64,000 bases of DNA, taken from NCBI GenBank assembly GCA_013204985.1, contig JABMLG010000005.1:62001-126000 (forward strand), written 5' to 3'. Positions 1 through 8,126 of the stretch are shown piece after piece. Under the pieces are notes generated by a model. The model ran no database searches and was not told the origin of the DNA. It was given only the letters and a program-made list of their open reading frames with translations. Position numbers and translations under genes: made by a program. Each line of letters opens with the position of its first letter. The first letter of the stretch is position 1. The DNA is from Microbacteriaceae bacterium VKM Ac-2855 (lineage in GTDB: Bacteria > Actinomycetota > Actinomycetes > Actinomycetales > Microbacteriaceae).

Positions 1-875
1 CGAGCTGGAAGGCGCACGCCCCCGCCTTCGCCGGGAAGATGGCGGTCGAGGCGGTCGACCGGGCGATGCGCGGCGAGACCAGCCCGTCGCCGATCTGGGA
101 GGGCGAGGACGGCGTGATCGCCTGGCTGCTCGACGGTCCCGACGCCGCCTACGAGGTGCCGTTGCCCGAGCCGGGCGAGGCCAAGCGGGCGATCCTCGAT
201 ACTTACACGAAGGAGCACTCGGCGGAGTATCAGGCGCAGGCTCTGATCGATCTGGCCCGCCGGCTGCACCGCGAGCATCCGCAGATCATCGACCCGGCGA
301 ACGTGGCGAGCATCGTCATCCACACCTCCCACCACACGCACAACGTCATCGGATCCGGTGCCAACGATCCGCAGAAGTACGACCCGAGCGCCTCCCGCGA
401 GACCCTCGACCACTCGATCCCCTACATCTTCACGGTCGCGTTGCAGGACGGGACCTGGCATCACGTCGACAGCTACGCCTCCAGCCGCGCCCGCCGCCGG
501 GACACCGTCGAGCTCTGGCGCAAGACGACCACGCAGGAGGACCCGGAGTGGACGCGCCGCTACCACTCGACCGACCCCGCCGAGAAGGCGTTCGGCGGTC
601 GCGTCGAGGTGACCCTCACCGACGGATCCGTGCTGGTCGATGAGATCGCGGTGGCGGATGCGCATCCGCTCGGCGCACACCCCTTCACGCGCGAGCAGTA
701 CATCGCGAAGTTCCGGATGCTCGCCGAGCCGGTGCTCGAACGGGCTGAGATCGAGCGCTTCCTCGACCTGGCGCAGCGGCTGCCGTCACTGGATGCGGCC
801 GGCGTCGCCGCCCTCACCGTCACCGCACCGCGCGCGCTGCTGCAGTCCGTCGCCACTCCGAAGGGCCTCCTCTGA
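1..875 (+). CDS. prpD: MmgE/PrpD family 2-methylcitrate dehydratase, C-terminal part
   Basis: Partial gene; the frame is open from base 3 and runs 290 residues to a TGA at 873-875. PrpD dehydrates 2-methylcitrate to 2-methyl-cis-aconitate in the cytosolic methylcitrate cycle of propionate breakdown. The visible part starts with a [21 protein letters not shown]-like stretch typical of the middle of PrpD and ends with the C-terminal domain (HPFTREQY, then a conserved [12 protein letters not shown]-type tail). The next gene, a methylisocitrate lyase, starts on the last base of the stop codon, so the two are translationally coupled. A paralogue from the wider MmgE/PrpD family (for example aconitate decarboxylase) is possible, but the prpB neighbour supports PrpD. 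Confidence 0.9.
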   Translation, partial: SWKAHAPAFAGKMAVEAVDRAMRGETSPSPIWEGEDGVIAWLLDGPDAAYEVPLPEPGEAKRAILDTYTKEHSAEYQAQALIDLARRLHREHPQIIDPANVASIVIHTSHHTHNVIGSGANDPQKYDPSASRETLDHSIPYIFTVALQDGTWHHVDSYASSRARRRDTVELWRKTTTQEDPEWTRRYHSTDPAEKAFGGRVEVTLTDGSVLVDEIAVADAHPLGAHPFTREQYIAKFRMLAEPVLERAEIERFLDLAQRLPSLDAAGVAALTVTAPRALLQSVATPKGLL

Positions 876-1786
876 TGCTGTCCTCCACCATCGCGCCGCA
901 CGAGAAGCGCCGGCTGTTCCGTGAGCGACTCGCGTCGGGCGAACTGCTGCAGTTCCCGGGAGCGTTCAACCCGCTGTCGGCGCGGCTGATCGCCGAGAAG
1001 GGCTTCGATGGCGTCTACGTCTCGGGCGCGGTTCTCTCGGCCGATCTCGGGCTGCCCGACATCGGCCTGACGACGCTCACCGAGGTGGCGGGCCGTTCGC
1101 AGCAGATCGCGCGGATGACCGACCTGCCCGTGCTGGTCGACGCCGATACCGGCTTCGGCGAGTCGATGAACGTCGCCCGCACGGTGCAGACCCTCGAGGA
1201 CGCCGGGGTCGCCGCCCTGCACATCGAGGACCAGGTCAACCCCAAACGCTGCGGCCACCTCGACGGCAAGCAGGTCGTGGGAGAGTCGACGGCACTCCAG
1301 CGGATCCGCTCCGCCGCCGACGCCCGCCGCGACGCGAACCTGTTGATCATGGCCCGCACCGACATCCGGGCCATCGAGGGCTTCGACGCCGCGCTCGATC
1401 GGGCCAAGGCGCTGGTGGATGCCGGGGCCGACGCGATCTTCCCGGAGGCGATGAAGGACCTGGGCGAGTTCGAGCGGATGTCCGCCGCGCTCGACGTGCC
1501 GGTGCTGGCCAACATGACCGAGTTCGGCAAGAGCGAGCTGTTCACCAAGCAGCAGCTGGCGGATGCGGGCATCCGCATCGTCATCTACCCGGTCTCGTTG
1601 CTGCGCATCGCCATGGGCGCCGCGATGCGCGCGCTCGATACTCTGCGCGACGAGGGCTCGCTGAAGAGCGAGGTGCCGGGCATGCAGACGCGCGCCGAGT
1701 TGTACGAGCTGCTCGACTACGAGTCGTACAACCGCTTCGACTCGGGCGTCTTCAACTTCTCGCTCGAGGGTCACATCGACGGCTGA
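875..1786 (+). CDS. prpB: methylisocitrate lyase
   Basis: 303 residues. Cleaves 2-methylisocitrate to pyruvate and succinate, the last step of the methylcitrate cycle. It belongs to the isocitrate lyase/PEP mutase TIM-barrel superfamily: DADTGFGES (about residues 89-97) carries the Mg-binding Asp residues, IEDQVNPKRCGH (about 117-128) the catalytic KRCGH loop, and ARTDIRA follows. The ATG overlaps the prpD stop by one base, which fixes the start. No methylcitrate synthase follows; the next operon is ribosomal, so prpC, if present, must lie upstream of this window. Confidence 0.93.
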   Translation: MLSSTIAPHEKRRLFRERLASGELLQFPGAFNPLSARLIAEKGFDGVYVSGAVLSADLGLPDIGLTTLTEVAGRSQQIARMTDLPVLVDADTGFGESMNVARTVQTLEDAGVAALHIEDQVNPKRCGHLDGKQVVGESTALQRIRSAADARRDANLLIMARTDIRAIEGFDAALDRAKALVDAGADAIFPEAMKDLGEFERMSAALDVPVLANMTEFGKSELFTKQQLADAGIRIVIYPVSLLRIAMGAAMRALDTLRDEGSLKSEVPGMQTRAELYELLDYESYNRFDSGVFNFSLEGHIDG

Positions 1787-1816
1787 CCCGCGTGGCGGCG
1801 CACACCCGGTCGGCTC

Positions 1817-1845
1817 TTGCGGATGCGCGCCGCGGCACGTACCCT
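1817..1845 (+). promoter_or_regulatory. predicted promoter of the rpmB-rpmG-rpsN operon
   Basis: -35 TTGCGG (1817-1822), 17-bp spacer, -10 TACCCT (1840-1845). The expected transcription start near 1852 leaves a leader of about 158 bases before rpmB. Inference from spacing and hexamers. Confidence 0.5.
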
Positions 1846-1854
1846 AGGGAAGTT

Positions 1855-1870
1855 GCGTGCATCTGCACGC
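1855..1870. promoter_or_regulatory. perfect 16-bp palindrome at the predicted rpmB transcription start
   Basis: GCGTGCA-TC-TGCACGC is a perfect inverted repeat with 7-bp arms, just downstream of the predicted -10. It could be a repressor operator or a hairpin at the very 5' end of the leader. It does not resemble a Zur box. Confidence 0.4.
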
Positions 1871-2009
1871 GCTTGCGTGCTGCCCTCCTGGGCGACCAGG
1901 TAACCAGTACGCCGACAAGTGACCTTGGGTGGATCGACGCGGTGCCCCGTGCTTCTCCGGAAGAGCGGTGCGGATGCGCGGTCCACGGTATCCACATATG
2001 GAGGAAACC

Positions 2010-2246
2010 ATGGCAGCAGTCTGCCAGGTGACCGGAGCCGTTCCCGGTTTCGGACACGCGATTTCGCACTCGCACCGTCGTACGAAGCGCCGCTTCGACC
2101 CGAACGTGCAGAAGAAGACCTACTACGTCCCGTCGCTTCGCCGTAACGTCACCCTGACGCTGTCGGCCAAGGGCATCAAGGTGATCGACGCTCGTGGCAT
2201 CGAGTCCGTCGTCAAGGACATTCTCGCTCGTGGGGTGAAGATCTAA
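2010..2246 (+). CDS. rpmB: 50S ribosomal protein L28, zinc-independent form
   Basis: 78 residues, the normal length. It begins [20 protein letters not shown] and keeps [11 protein letters not shown] and the C-terminal [14 protein letters not shown] pattern. Only one cysteine remains of the zinc-binding CxxC pairs, which marks the C-minus form. GGAGG lies 6 bases before the ATG (2000-2004). It heads a three-gene operon whose members are all zinc-free paralogues; in mycobacteria and streptomycetes such sets are usually Zur-controlled back-ups, but I see no Zur box here, so these may be the main copies. Confidence 0.96.
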   Translation: MAAVCQVTGAVPGFGHAISHSHRRTKRRFDPNVQKKTYYVPSLRRNVTLTLSAKGIKVIDARGIESVVKDILARGVKI

Positions 2247-2413
2247 TGGCAAAGCAGCAGGACGTCCGTCCCATCATCAAGCTCCGTTCGACGGCTGGTA
2301 CCGGTTACACCTACGTGACCAAGAAGAACCGTCGTAACGACCCCGATCGTCTCGTGCTGAAGAAGTACGACCCCGTAGTGCGCAAGCACGTCGACTTCCG
2401 CGAGGAGCGCTAA
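2246..2413 (+). CDS. rpmG: 50S ribosomal protein L33, zinc-independent form
   Basis: 55 residues, standard length, found directly from the sequence. It starts [18 protein letters not shown], contains [17 protein letters not shown] and ends KHVDFREER. It has no cysteines at all, so the zinc ribbon is absent. The ATG shares its first base with the last base of the rpmB stop (TAATG), indicating tight coupling inside the rpmB-rpmG-rpsN operon. Structural component of the large subunit near the E site. Confidence 0.96.
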   Translation: MAKQQDVRPIIKLRSTAGTGYTYVTKKNRRNDPDRLVLKKYDPVVRKHVDFREER

Positions 2414-2415
2414 GA

Positions 2416-2721
2416 ATGGCTAAGAAGAGCAAGATCGCCCGCAACGAGCAGCGCAAGGTGATCGTCGATCGCTACGCCGCCAAGCGTCTCGAGATCAAGA
2501 AGGCCCTGGTCGACCCGGCCGGCACCGACGAGTCCCGCGAGGCCGCTCGCGTCGCGTTGCAGAAGCTGCCGCGCAACGCGTCGCCCATCCGCGTCCGCTC
2601 GCGCGACGCCGTCGACGGCCGCCCCCGCGGTGTCCTCACGAAGTTCGGCGTCTCGCGCGTCCGCTTCCGTGACATGGCTCACCGCGGCGAGCTGCCCGGC
2701 ATCACCAAGTCGTCCTGGTAA
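2416..2721 (+). CDS. rpsN: 30S ribosomal protein S14, long zinc-independent form
   Basis: 101 residues, the long C-minus S14; the short zinc type has 61 residues and two CxxC pairs. [20 protein letters not shown] at the N-terminus and the C-terminal [22 protein letters not shown] are diagnostic. It starts 2 bases after rpmG and is followed by a strong terminator, so it closes the operon. S14 binds 16S rRNA in the head of the small subunit. Confidence 0.96.
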   Translation: MAKKSKIARNEQRKVIVDRYAAKRLEIKKALVDPAGTDESREAARVALQKLPRNASPIRVRSRDAVDGRPRGVLTKFGVSRVRFRDMAHRGELPGITKSSW

Positions 2722-2753
2722 TCCAGACCTCCTGGTAGCCACCGGCTGACCAC

Positions 2754-2791
2754 CCGAAGGGGCGGGGATCTTCGGATCCCCGCCCCTTCGG
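2754..2791 (+). terminator. terminator of the rpmB operon
   Basis: A 17-bp perfect GC-rich stem starting CCGAAGGGGCGG (2754-2770) with a TTCG tetraloop (2771-2774) and its complement (2775-2791). There is no U-tract, as is common in actinobacteria. Confidence 0.85.
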
Positions 2792-2812
2792 CGTCCCCCC
2801 GCCCACCCCCTT

Positions 2813-2887
2813 CTGCGAGGGACCCGCGCTCGGTTCGAGGGCGCCTCCGAGAGGGGCGCCCTCGAACCGAGGCGGGGTCCCTCGCAG
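2813..2887. repeat. family A nested palindrome, copy A1
   Basis: The outer arms CTGCGAGGGACCC and GGGTCCCTCGCAG enclose inner arms CGGTTCGAGGGCGCC and GGCGCCCTCGAACCG. Related copies lie at 7765, 8046, 20539, 33317 and 41411. Its right end abuts the promoter of the next gene (TAGGCT at 2903-2908). Confidence 0.85.
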
Positions 2888-2938
2888 GAGGGAGGCCGGG
2901 CCTAGGCTGGTGGGACCGCCGTCGACAGGGAGACCTCC

Positions 2939-3859
2939 GTGAAAGTCCTCGTCCCGAACACGATCCGACTCGAGCTGCCGGGAGTCGACGCCGTCGATTA
3001 CGACCCCACCGGGCCCATCCCGGAGGAGCACCTGGATGCCGAGGTGCTCATCGTCTGGCGCAGCACGAGCGCGAGCGTGCAGGATGCGGCCGCGCGGATG
3101 CCGGCCCTGCGGCTGGTGCAGACGCTCGCCGCCGGACCCGACCAGATCCAGAGCGCGGGTTTCGCGCCCGAGGTGCTCCTCGCCTCCGGCCGTTCGCTGC
3201 ACGACGAGACCGTCACCGAGCACACCCTCGCCCTCGTACTCGCCGCCATCCGACGCCTCGACCGGATGCGCGATGCCCAGCAGCAGGCGCACTGGGCGGA
3301 GGAGTTCAACGTCGCCCAGCGTGATCCCGAGACCGAGCAGCAGTACACGCTCGCCGGTGCGCGCGTCGCGATCTGGGGCTTCGGCTCGATCGCGAGCCAC
3401 CTCGCTCCGCTCCTGAAGACCCTCGGCGCCGATGTCTTCGGCATCGCCTCCACCGCGGGCGAACGCTACGGGTTCCCCGTCGTCGCCGACATCGCCGAGC
3501 ACCTCGGCGATGTCGACGTGCTGATCTCGCTGCTGCCCGCGACCGAGGCGACCGAGAAGGCGTTCGACGCCGCCCTGATCGCGCGGATGAAGCCGGGGGC
3601 GATCTTCGTCAACGTGGGTCGCGGCGCCACCGTCGACGAGGACGCGCTGCTCGCCGCGCTGGGCGACGGACGTCTGCGGGTCGCGGCGCTCGACGTGATG
3701 CGCGAGGAGCCGCTGCCCGCGGATTCACCGCTCTGGGCGGCGCCGAACGTGATCCTCACGCCCCACGCGGCGGGCAACCGACCGCGTGGCGCATCCGAAC
3801 TGGTGCGTCGCAACCTTGCGGCTTTGGATGAGGGTGGCGAGATCACCAACCGCGTCTGA
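2939..3859 (+). CDS. D-isomer-specific 2-hydroxyacid dehydrogenase
   Basis: 306 residues. NAD(P)-dependent oxidoreductase acting on 2-oxo/2-hydroxy acids. The nucleotide-binding Rossmann motif is at VAIWGFGSIA (about residue 143). The substrate-binding Arg lies in VNVGRGATVDEDAL, the catalytic Glu in DVMREEPLP and the catalytic His in LTPHAAGN. The N-terminal substrate domain is short, as in the phosphoglycerate dehydrogenase-like actinobacterial group. GTG start with AGGGA about 8 bases upstream; a TAGGCT -10 at 2903-2908 would give a short leader. It stands alone, so the substrate is not identifiable. Confidence 0.88.
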   Translation: MKVLVPNTIRLELPGVDAVDYDPTGPIPEEHLDAEVLIVWRSTSASVQDAAARMPALRLVQTLAAGPDQIQSAGFAPEVLLASGRSLHDETVTEHTLALVLAAIRRLDRMRDAQQQAHWAEEFNVAQRDPETEQQYTLAGARVAIWGFGSIASHLAPLLKTLGADVFGIASTAGERYGFPVVADIAEHLGDVDVLISLLPATEATEKAFDAALIARMKPGAIFVNVGRGATVDEDALLAALGDGRLRVAALDVMREEPLPADSPLWAAPNVILTPHAAGNRPRGASELVRRNLAALDEGGEITNRV

Positions 3860-3926
3860 CGCCCGGCGTCTGTCCGTCGGACGGGGTTGTCGCTGCGTCC
3901 CGCAGCATTCGGCCGGAGGTGACTTC

Positions 3927-4034
3927 GTGTGAAACGAAGGACCGGCCCCGACGCCACCCGATTTCGACGACCGAGATCCGCGTGTTTCCGGGGCCGGGAT
4001 CGGGTGGCGTTTCGCCCCATCCTTCGTTTCACAC
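3927..4034. repeat. family D long inverted repeat
   Basis: Outer arms of 15 bp: GTGTGAAACGAAGGA (3927-3941) and TCCTTCGTTTCACAC (4020-4034). Two more complementary pairs lie inside: CGCCACCCGAT at 3952-3962 with ATCGGGTGGCG at 3999-4009, and CGGCCCCG at 3943-3950 with CGGGGCCG at 3989-3996. Their order does not allow all three to pair at once. It fills most of the gap between two co-directional genes. Confidence 0.75.
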
Positions 4035-4123
4035 AGGGATGCCCCGGCTGTACGAGAAGAGCGGATGCGGAGCCCCGAGCCGACCGCCCGGCCCCGTCCG
4101 AGAGCGGCGCGCCGGCTCCGGCG

Positions 4124-4135
4124 TAGGCTGGACGG
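4124..4135 (+). promoter_or_regulatory. leaderless promoter element of deoC
   Basis: TAGGCT (4124-4129) followed by six bases and then the ATG at 4136. A -10 box at this distance puts the transcription start on the start codon. No Shine-Dalgarno is present. Confidence 0.55.
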
Positions 4136-4864
4136 ATGACCGACGCATCCGCTCTGCCCTCCGTCAGCACCATCGCCGCGCTGATCGATCACGCGATCCT
4201 GAAGCCCGAGTTCACCCGCGCCGAGGTGGACGCGCAGCTCGACGAGGCCGCGGAGTACGGCGTCTTCAGCGTCTGCGTGCGCCCCTCCGACATCGCCCAC
4301 GCGGTCGAGCGCCTCGACGGCACCGACGTGCTCGTGGGCACCGTGATCGGCTTCCCGCACGGCACCACCTCGACCGCGGCCAAGGTCGCCGAGGTGACCC
4401 AGGCCCTGGTCGATGGCGCCTCTGAACTCGACATGGTGGTCAACATCGGCTGGTTGCGCAGCGGGATGCTCGACGCGGTCGAGCGCGACATCGCTGCGGT
4501 CGTCGAGGCGGCCGGCGACCACATCGTCAAGGTGATCCTCGAGACGAACTACCTCGACGACGCCCAGATCATCGCGGGGAGCGAGGCGTCGGAGCGCGCG
4601 GGCGCCGACTTCGTCAAGACCGCGACCGGCTTCGGCGGCGGCGGCGCCAACGCACACGACTTGGCGCTGATGCGCGGCGCCGTGAGCGACGCCGTGCAGG
4701 TGAAGGCCTCGGGCGGCGTTCGCGACCTCGACACCCTGCTCGCCTTCCGCGAACTGGGCGTCACGCGTTTCGGCACCAGCGGATCGGCCACGATCCTGGC
4801 CGACCTCGCCGCGCGCCTCGCGGGCGACACCGCGTCGGCCCGGGTGGACGCCACGTCGTACTGA
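4136..4864 (+). CDS. deoC: deoxyribose-phosphate aldolase
   Basis: 242 residues, a normal single-domain class I aldolase. It reversibly splits 2-deoxyribose-5-phosphate to glyceraldehyde-3-phosphate and acetaldehyde in deoxynucleoside salvage. The TIM-barrel active site is complete: Asp in SELDMVVNIG (about residue 99), Schiff-base Lys in FVKTATGF (Lys161), and the second Lys in VQVKASGGVRD (Lys190). The start is set by the leaderless promoter six bases upstream. It is not in an operon; the neighbours are a dehydrogenase on the same strand and a convergent esterase. Confidence 0.95.
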   Translation: MTDASALPSVSTIAALIDHAILKPEFTRAEVDAQLDEAAEYGVFSVCVRPSDIAHAVERLDGTDVLVGTVIGFPHGTTSTAAKVAEVTQALVDGASELDMVVNIGWLRSGMLDAVERDIAAVVEAAGDHIVKVILETNYLDDAQIIAGSEASERAGADFVKTATGFGGGGANAHDLALMRGAVSDAVQVKASGGVRDLDTLLAFRELGVTRFGTSGSATILADLAARLAGDTASARVDATSY

Positions 4865-4894
4865 CGCCCGGCCCCGCCCTAACGCCCGGCCCCG

Positions 4895-4961
4895 CCCCGC
4901 GAGATGCCTCTTATGCACGCTTTTCGCGGCGTGTCGCGTGCATAAGAGGCATCTCGCGGGG
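4895..4961. repeat. family B palindrome, copy B1
   Basis: Perfect 26-bp arms (4895-4920 and 4936-4961) with core GAGATGCCTCTTATGCAC and a 15-base loop. It lies between convergent deoC and the esterase gene. Other copies are at 12824 and 43948. It may serve as a bidirectional terminator. Confidence 0.85.
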
Positions 4962-4978
4962 TGAGCGAGGAGCGCGTT

Positions 4979-5992
4979 TCAGCGGGCGAGCGCGTCTTCC
5001 AGGAACACGAGGGTCCGCTCCAGTGCCGCGTGCGCATCCGCGAGATACCAGTGGAACTGGTACTCGTGCGGCAGTTCGTCGCCGTGGTCGGCGGGGTAGA
5101 ACAGCGGCGTCACCGGCACACCGAGGGCGGCGAGGTGCGCCGCGAACGGTCGCGACTGTGCGTCGGTCAGCGGATCCGCGTTGCCGCCGCTGATGAAGGT
5201 GGGCGGGAACCGCGGAGTCACGTGATCGATCGTCGACATGTGATCGCCGGCGATCGTCTTCGACCAGTTCTTCCGACCGGTGTAGGCCCAGAGGGCGATC
5301 TGGAAACCCCAGCCGCCCAGACCGGAGGTCTTCGCCATTGCGCGCAGGTCGTAGATGCCGCAGTGCAGCACAACCGCACGGATCGCATCCGTCGGCAGCT
5401 TCGTGAGCAGGCCGCTGGCACGGGCGTACGACGGATTCGTCACCACGGTCGCGAGCTGGCTCGCCAACTGCGCGCCCGCCGAGTCGCCCGCCAGGGCGAG
5501 ACGATCGCGCGCGACTCCCAGCCGTCCGGCGTTCTTGCGCACGTGCTCCAGCGCGAGCAGCAGCTGCTTCGGAGCCGTCGGGTACACCGCCTCCGGCCCG
5601 AGCCCGTAGTCGAGGCCGACCACCGTGTAGCCGCGGGCCGCGATCATCCGCAGATATGGCTCGACGTCTCCGCGCCCACCCGAGATCCACGCGCCGCCGT
5701 GGATCCACACCACCGTCGGCAGCGGGCCGTCGAAGCCGACCGGTCGGTAGACGTCGGCGATGGTGTCGGGCGCGCCGCGGTGCCCACGGATCCCTTCACG
5801 GATGCGGACGACATCGGTCGGCGCATCGGGCCACATGGTGGCCGCCGTCGACTTCGCCCCCTCCTCGAACATCGAGCGGATCAGGAGGGCCGACGGCTTC
5901 GGATTGAAGCGCAGCAACGCAGCGGCGCCGAGCGCGGTCGTCACCGAACCGGCGATGATCCCCGTCGTCGTTCTGCTGAGCCCCCTGCGCAC
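4979..5992 (-). CDS. alpha/beta hydrolase, HSL-type esterase/lipase
   Basis: 337 residues. Hydrolase of the hormone-sensitive-lipase (family IV) type. The oxyanion motif HGGAW is at VWIHGGAWISGG, the nucleophile Ser in LAGDSAGAQL, the acid Asp in GNADPLTD, and the His in DHGDELPHEY. The N-terminus has one hydrophobic stretch (about residues 9-28) that could be a membrane anchor or an uncleaved signal. GTG start; TAGGGT lies six bases upstream on the minus strand, so it is probably leaderless. Natural substrate unknown. Confidence 0.85.
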   Translation of the reverse strand: MRRGLSRTTTGIIAGSVTTALGAAALLRFNPKPSALLIRSMFEEGAKSTAATMWPDAPTDVVRIREGIRGHRGAPDTIADVYRPVGFDGPLPTVVWIHGGAWISGGRGDVEPYLRMIAARGYTVVGLDYGLGPEAVYPTAPKQLLLALEHVRKNAGRLGVARDRLALAGDSAGAQLASQLATVVTNPSYARASGLLTKLPTDAIRAVVLHCGIYDLRAMAKTSGLGGWGFQIALWAYTGRKNWSKTIAGDHMSTIDHVTPRFPPTFISGGNADPLTDAQSRPFAAHLAALGVPVTPLFYPADHGDELPHEYQFHWYLADAHAALERTLVFLEDALAR

Positions 5993-6052
5993 CGGATCAC
6001 CCTACGCGCCGGATGTTTCGGGGAAGCGAACAATCTCGAGCGCGATCAGCGG

Positions 6053-6328
6053 CTACGGCATGGGATGCAGATGGCCGTGCGGATGCGTGACCGGGTCTGC
6101 ATCGACGAGCCGCCGCAGCGCCTCGTGCAACGACTCGACCGGCGTGCGCCGCCTCGGGTCGAGCATGGAGGTGATTTCGAAGAGGCCTTCGACGCGCTCG
6201 ATGACACCGATGACGCTGCGACTGTCGTGTTCGGGGTAGCGGATGTCGCTGATCCTCCAGGCGCCGTCGCCGATGGAGGTGAGGTGGAGGAAAGGGAACT
6301 CCGCCTCGTTGATCTGGGGAACGTGCAT
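6053..6328 (-). CDS. small conserved hypothetical protein
   Basis: 91 residues, with no domain I can name. It reads MHVPQINEAEFPFLHLTSIG at the start and has a GDGAWRISDIRYPEHDSRSV stretch with balanced charge, ending in a His-rich THPHGHLHPMP tail. It looks like a soluble cytoplasmic protein of the short single-copy unknowns common in Microbacteriaceae. It sits directly upstream of the esterase on the same strand, separated by 60 bases. The ATG is chosen because the sequence character changes sharply upstream. Function unknown. Confidence 0.6.
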   Translation of the reverse strand: MHVPQINEAEFPFLHLTSIGDGAWRISDIRYPEHDSRSVIGVIERVEGLFEITSMLDPRRRTPVESLHEALRRLVDADPVTHPHGHLHPMP

Positions 6329-6742
6329 ACCGTTATGCAATCCCTGCGGTGACGGCGCGCCAAGTGGTTGACAGTCGCGGCGCTGCGCGATCGAGGGGAA
6401 TTCCGAAGCGCCGTGTTCAACGTCTCCTGCGAGGGGCGGCGACGCTCCGGAATCCTGGAAACGAGTCTGAGCCGGGTACTCCGCGCCGTTCCCTTTCGGG
6501 TGGATGCTCCCGGGTGTCGCGCCGCTAGGTCGGTGCTTCGGTGGTGTACCTCTCGGGGAATCCGTGGTAATAGTGCCCCACAGCGGGGGGTCAGTGTCAC
6601 CCCTGGTTCGGGGGTCCGGAGGGTCGGGCTGACGAGCCTGAATGTTTCGTCCGAGCGCGCCGAGGGTCGGACGCGAGAATTCCGCATCCGAGGTCGACGT
6701 AATATTCGATCCTGCCGAGCGGATGTGGGCGAAGCTGGAGGC
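6329..6742. other. intergenic region between divergent genes
   Basis: 414 bases without a convincing gene, although the dioxygenase frame stays open through it. A TTGACA hexamer at 6368-6373 has no -10 partner at 16-18 bp. A TAATAT sequence near 6700 lies about 40 bases before the dioxygenase ATG and is its best -10 candidate, with a poor -35. Nothing else recognised. Confidence 0.5.
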
Positions 6743-7741
6743 ATGACTGCCACGCTGCCCATTCTCGACTTGTCCCGCCTCGATTCGGATGCCGAGGCGT
6801 TCCGTCGAGATCTGCGCGAGACGACCCACGAGGTGGGCTTCTTCTACCTGGTCGGCCACGGCGTGCCCCAGGAGCTGATCGACGAGGTCCTCGACGTCTC
6901 TCGTCGCTTCTTCGACCTGCCGGAGGCGGACAAGCTCGCGATCGAGAACACATTGAGCCCGCAGTTCCGCGGCTACACCCGGTTCGGCCACGAACTCACG
7001 AACGGCGCGACCGACTGGCGCGAGCAGGTCGACATCGGCGCCGAACGCGACACGATCGATCCCGGCCCCGGCGTGCCCGACTACGCGCGCCTCGAGGGGC
7101 CTAACCTGTGGCCGGCGGCGTTGCCGGAATTCCGGATCGTGTTCGAGAAGTGGCGGGCGGCGCTGGAGGAGGTCTCCATCCGTCTGCTGCGCAGCTGGGC
7201 CGTCGCCCTGGGTGCGCCCGCGGATGTGTTCGATGAGGCCTTCGCCGCTGCGCCGTTCTCGCTGATCAAGGTGGTGCGCTATCCGGGCACCTCCGATCCT
7301 GAGCCGAAGCAGGGCGTCGGGGCCCACCGCGACGGCGGAGTGCTCACGTTGCTCCTGGTCGAGCCGGGCAAGGGTGGTCTGCAGGTCGAGTACCAGGGCG
7401 AGTGGATCGAGGCACCAGCGCTGCCCGGTGCCTTCGTGGTGAACATCGGCGAGATGTTCGAGTTGGCCACCAACGGCTACCTCAAGGCGACTCTGCACCG
7501 GGTGATCTCGCCGCTCATCGGCTCGGATCGGATCTCGATCCCGTTCTTCTTCAATCCTGCGCTGGACGCCACGATGCCGCAGCTCGAGCTGGCGCCCGAG
7601 CTGGCCGCGGAGGCGGACGGCGTCACCGTCGACCCGTCGGATGCGCCCATCCTCGAGCAGTACGGCGCGAACGTGCTGCGCTACCGGCTGCGCGCGCACC
7701 CGAACGTCGCCGAGATCCACCACCCCGACCTTCTGCGCTGA
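6743..7741 (+). CDS. isopenicillin-N-synthase-family 2-oxoglutarate/Fe(II) dioxygenase
   Basis: 332 residues. The N-terminal DIOX_N region (about 4-115) is followed by the double-stranded beta-helix oxygenase domain. The Fe(II) triad is visible: His195 and Asp197 in GAHRDGG and His252 in TLHRVISP; the 2-oxoglutarate-binding Arg-x-Ser is RIS (Arg263, Ser265). The start is the ATG at 6743 with GGAGG immediately upstream (6736-6740), although the frame is open further upstream. Members of this family hydroxylate or desaturate small molecules; the substrate cannot be told from context, since the gene stands alone. Cytoplasmic. Confidence 0.9.
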   Translation: MTATLPILDLSRLDSDAEAFRRDLRETTHEVGFFYLVGHGVPQELIDEVLDVSRRFFDLPEADKLAIENTLSPQFRGYTRFGHELTNGATDWREQVDIGAERDTIDPGPGVPDYARLEGPNLWPAALPEFRIVFEKWRAALEEVSIRLLRSWAVALGAPADVFDEAFAAAPFSLIKVVRYPGTSDPEPKQGVGAHRDGGVLTLLLVEPGKGGLQVEYQGEWIEAPALPGAFVVNIGEMFELATNGYLKATLHRVISPLIGSDRISIPFFFNPALDATMPQLELAPELAAEADGVTVDPSDAPILEQYGANVLRYRLRAHPNVAEIHHPDLLR

Positions 7742-7764
7742 CCCGCCCCGCCCCCAGGCCGTCT

Positions 7765-7837
7765 TGCGAGGGACCCCTCCTGTGCGCCGGGGACCCGCCC
7801 AGCGGGGGTCCGACGCGCACAGGGCGGGTCCCTCGCA
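7765..7837. repeat. family A nested palindrome, copy A2
   Basis: TGCGAGGGACCC at 7765-7776 and GGGTCCCTCGCA at 7826-7837. The inner part carries TGTGCG and CGCACA with GGGGACCC and GGGGTCC. Nearly identical to A3, 280 bases away. Confidence 0.85.
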
Positions 7838-7894
7838 GGATGACCGCGGGAGCTGTGTCGGCCGCCGGCTCGCGCGGCGGTGTCGAGGCGTGGT

Positions 7895-7970
7895 GCGACG
7901 CAACCTCGGCTGAGAGCGTGCGTCGGCCCTGATCGGCGCTGGGCACCGCTCTCAGCCGAGGTTGCGTCGC
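7895..7970. repeat. family F palindrome
   Basis: Perfect 24-bp arms at 7895-7918 and 7947-7970, core CAACCTCGGCTGAGAGCG, 28-base loop. Flanked by the two family A copies in the same gap between convergent genes. Confidence 0.8.
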
Positions 7971-8045
7971 CCTCTCTCCCCTGAGTCGAGCGCCCGCAGC
8001 CGTCGCCAGAACCGCAACCGTCGCCTCGACCTCCCCACGCCGTCT

Positions 8046-8118
8046 TGCGAGGGACCCCTCCTGTGCGTCGGGGACCCGCCCAGCGGGGGTCCGACGCGCA
8101 CAGGGCGGGTCCCTCGCA
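8046..8118. repeat. family A nested palindrome, copy A3
   Basis: Same arms as A2 (TGCGAGGGACCC and GGGTCCCTCGCA). It ends 8 bases before the stop codon of copA. Confidence 0.85.
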
Positions 8119-8126
8119 GGATGGGG

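Noticed and set aside
1787-2009. Zur box upstream of the zinc-free ribosomal genes
   Set aside because: No TGAAAATCATTTTCA-like palindrome found; only the GC-rich palindrome reported above.
6368-6396. TTGACA promoter
   Set aside because: No acceptable -10 at 16-18 bp.
6368-6742. N-terminal extension of the dioxygenase
   Set aside because: The extra residues are Arg-rich and unlike the family; GGAGG stands right before the ATG at 6743.
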